Source of the DNA: Microlunatus phosphovorus NM-1
GTDB taxonomy: Bacteria > Actinomycetota > Actinomycetes > Propionibacteriales > Propionibacteriaceae
Assembly: GCF_000270245.1 (NCBI RefSeq)
Contig: NC_015635.1
Coordinates: forward strand, 4,154,001-4,218,000
DNA length: 64,000 nt
Direction: 5' to 3'
The notes under the pieces are model-generated. The model worked only from the letters and a program-made list of their open reading frames with translations, was not told where the DNA came from and made no database searches. This document shows, piece after piece, positions 62,472 through 64,000 of this stretch. Numbering within the stretch: position 1 is the stretch's first letter; the number at the start of each line of letters is the position of its first letter. The translations under genes were made by a program, and so were the position numbers.

Positions 62472-63935
62472 TCAGTAGCGATAGTGGTCAGCCTTGTACG
62501 GCCCCTGGACCGGCACGCCCAAGTAGTCGGCCTGAGTCTGGGTCAGCTCGGTGAGGTGGACACCGAGCGCCGCCAGATGCAGCCTCGCCACCGCCTCGTC
62601 GAGCTTCTTGGGCAGCGTGTAGACACCCACCGGATAATCCGTCGTCTTGGTGAACAGCTCGATCTGCGCGAGCACCTGATTGGTGAAGGAGTTGCTCATC
62701 ACGAAGCTGGGGTGACCGGTGGCATTGCCGAGGTTCATCAGCCGGCCCTCGCTGAGCACGATGATCGAGCGCTCGGCGTCGGTGCCGGTGTCGAAGGTCC
62801 ACAGATCGACCTGCGGCTTGATGTTCGTCTTGACCACGCCCGGAACCCTGGACAGCCCGGCGATGTCGATCTCGTTGTCGAAGTGCCCGATGTTGGACAC
62901 GATCGCCTGATGCTTCATCCGGCCCATCTGGTCGGCCGAGATGACGTCCAGGCAACCGGTGGCGGTGACATAGATGTCGGCCACCGGCAACGCCTCGTCC
63001 AGGGTCACCACCTGATAGCCGTCCATCGCCGCCTGCAAGGCGCAGATCGGGTCGACCTCGGTGATCAGCACCCGAGCACCCTGACCGCGCAGCGAGTCCG
63101 CGCAGCCCTTGCCCACGTCGCCGTACCCGCAGACCACCGCAACCTTGCCGCCGATCAGCACATCGGTGGCGCGGTTCAAACCGTCGATCAGGGAGTGGCG
63201 GCAGCCGTACTTGTTGTCGAACTTGGACTTGGTCACCGAGTCGTTGACGTTGATCGCGGGGAACAGCAAGGCACCCCGGCGGAACATCTCGTAGAGCCGG
63301 TGGACGCCGGTCGTGGTCTCCTCGGTCACGCCCTTGATCGCGTTGGCTATCTCGGTCCAGTCACAGCCCTCGGCGATCGAGCGACGCAACAGCGCGAGCA
63401 GCACCCGCAGCTCCTCCGGATCGCTCTCGGCGGGCTCGGGCACCGCGCCCGCCTTGATGTACTCGACGCCCTTGTGCACCAGCAGGGTGGCGTCACCGCC
63501 GTCGTCGAGGATCATGTTCGCGAACTCACCGTCCGGCCAGACGAGGATCCGCTCGCTGCACCACCAGTAGTCCTCGATCGTCTCGCCCTTCCAGGCGAAG
63601 ACCGGCACCCCGGCGGGCCGCTCCGGCGTACCGTCCGGACCGACCACCACCGCGGCGGCGGCGTGGTCCTGGGTGGAGAAGATGTTGCACGACGCCCAGC
63701 GCACCTCGGCTCCCAGCGCCACCAGCGTCTCGATCAAGACGGCGGTCTGCACGGTCATGTGCAGTGAGCCGGCGATCCGGGCACCGGCCAGTGGCTTGGA
63801 CTCCCCGAACTGGGCGCGCATCGCCATCAGCCCAGGCATCTCGTGCTCGGCGAGGGTGATCTCCTTGCGTCCGAAATCGGCCAGACCCAGATCCGCCACT
63901 TTGTAGTCGAAGGTGGATGCTGCAGGAACCGTCAT
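62472..63935 (-). CDS. ahcY: Adenosylhomocysteinase
   Basis: Splits S-adenosylhomocysteine into adenosine and homocysteine, removing the by-product of methyltransferases. The 487-residue protein has [23 protein letters not shown], a catalytic region with [16 protein letters not shown], the NAD motif [20 protein letters not shown] and the C-terminus [10 protein letters not shown] that reaches into the partner subunit. The insert of about 40 residues near position 150 is normal for this group. ATG at 63935; the frame is open beyond it without a ribosome site. Possibly cotranscribed with the ATP-grasp gene downstream. Confidence 0.97.
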   Translation of the reverse strand: MTVPAASTFDYKVADLGLADFGRKEITLAEHEMPGLMAMRAQFGESKPLAGARIAGSLHMTVQTAVLIETLVALGAEVRWASCNIFSTQDHAAAAVVVGPDGTPERPAGVPVFAWKGETIEDYWWCSERILVWPDGEFANMILDDGGDATLLVHKGVEYIKAGAVPEPAESDPEELRVLLALLRRSIAEGCDWTEIANAIKGVTEETTTGVHRLYEMFRRGALLFPAINVNDSVTKSKFDNKYGCRHSLIDGLNRATDVLIGGKVAVVCGYGDVGKGCADSLRGQGARVLITEVDPICALQAAMDGYQVVTLDEALPVADIYVTATGCLDVISADQMGRMKHQAIVSNIGHFDNEIDIAGLSRVPGVVKTNIKPQVDLWTFDTGTDAERSIIVLSEGRLMNLGNATGHPSFVMSNSFTNQVLAQIELFTKTTDYPVGVYTLPKKLDEAVARLHLAALGVHLTELTQTQADYLGVPVQGPYKADHYRY

Positions 63936-64000
63936 ACCTGGCAGCCTAGGGCGCGCCGCTGACACCCACCAATGCCGGCGCGGGCGTGGGACAGCGTCAG

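Noticed and set aside
63936-64000. SAH riboswitch upstream of ahcY
   Set aside because: The 65 bases available do not show the conserved core of known SAH riboswitches, and the upstream region is cut off by the window end.

Overview
The window looks like a chromosome segment of a high-GC Gram-positive bacterium (Actinomycetota), most likely in or near the Propionibacteriaceae; the genus cannot be fixed from the sequence alone. The evidence is uniformly high GC, frequent GTG starts, the MurT/GatD lipid II amidation pair, a MarR-type peroxide sensor, DUF2017, DUF3039 and DUF3618 genes, and a gene block (pncB, clpS, DUF2017, mec, cysO, cysM, murI, MBL hydrolase, rph, rdgB) whose order is typical of actinobacteria such as Mycobacterium. 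There is no phage, IS element or CRISPR array. Two tRNA genes (Lys-CTT and Leu-TAG) are present.

Layout. 1-2480: end of an MFS exporter and a NarL-type two-component system. 2601-6903: dhaK, dhaL and a DhaM-HPr-enzyme I fusion, together a PEP-driven dihydroxyacetone kinase. 7011-12361: murT-gatD, a YhhN-like membrane protein, an aldo/keto reductase and a FAD oxidoreductase. 12571-17236: tRNA-Lys, a stretch without genes, a small lipoprotein, a DEAD-box helicase, a second aldo/keto reductase and a YigZ protein. 17378-20765: a sugar ABC importer without its own ATPase, with a 3' frameshift in the binding-protein gene. 20788-24024: GroES-like, DUF3618 and membrane protein genes, an OhrR-like regulator, tRNA-Leu, a peroxiredoxin and an aquaporin. 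24097-28841: folA, thyA, rdgB, rph, MBL hydrolase and murI on the minus strand.

28959-35045 is a nucleoside-salvage island (GntR regulator, MFS transporter, nucleoside hydrolase, ribokinase) plus an ABM-domain membrane protein and a DinB-like TIGR03086 protein. It splits the block that continues at 35178-38545 with cysM, cysO, mec, DUF2017 and clpS. A 141-bp tandem repeat array fills the gap between DUF2017 and mec. A metallophosphoesterase, pncB, pncA, an SDR and an intracellular subtilisin follow. 44713-51309 holds the homogentisate route of tyrosine breakdown (hmgA, an unknown gene, fahA, hppD and an Lrp-type regulator) without a recognisable maleylacetoacetate isomerase. 51406-58689 carries a Ser/Thr kinase, a helicase, an MFS transporter and several small genes. 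58870-63935 ends with a transglutaminase and a circularly permuted ATP-grasp/alpha-E protein just downstream of ahcY.

The main leads for novelty are the unknown gene coupled to fahA (candidate glutathione-independent isomerase), the ahcY/ATP-grasp/transglutaminase group, a CysO sulfur carrier ending in Gly-Gly-Cys beside its Mec protease, and an upstream micro-ORF formed by tandem duplication in front of a SixA-like gene. Intergenic regions also hold an unusual number of short tandem duplications and long-armed inverted repeats, two of which form sequence-related pairs. Intact genes carry most of the sequence and their families are well known, so most functional calls are firm at the family level, while substrates are inferred.
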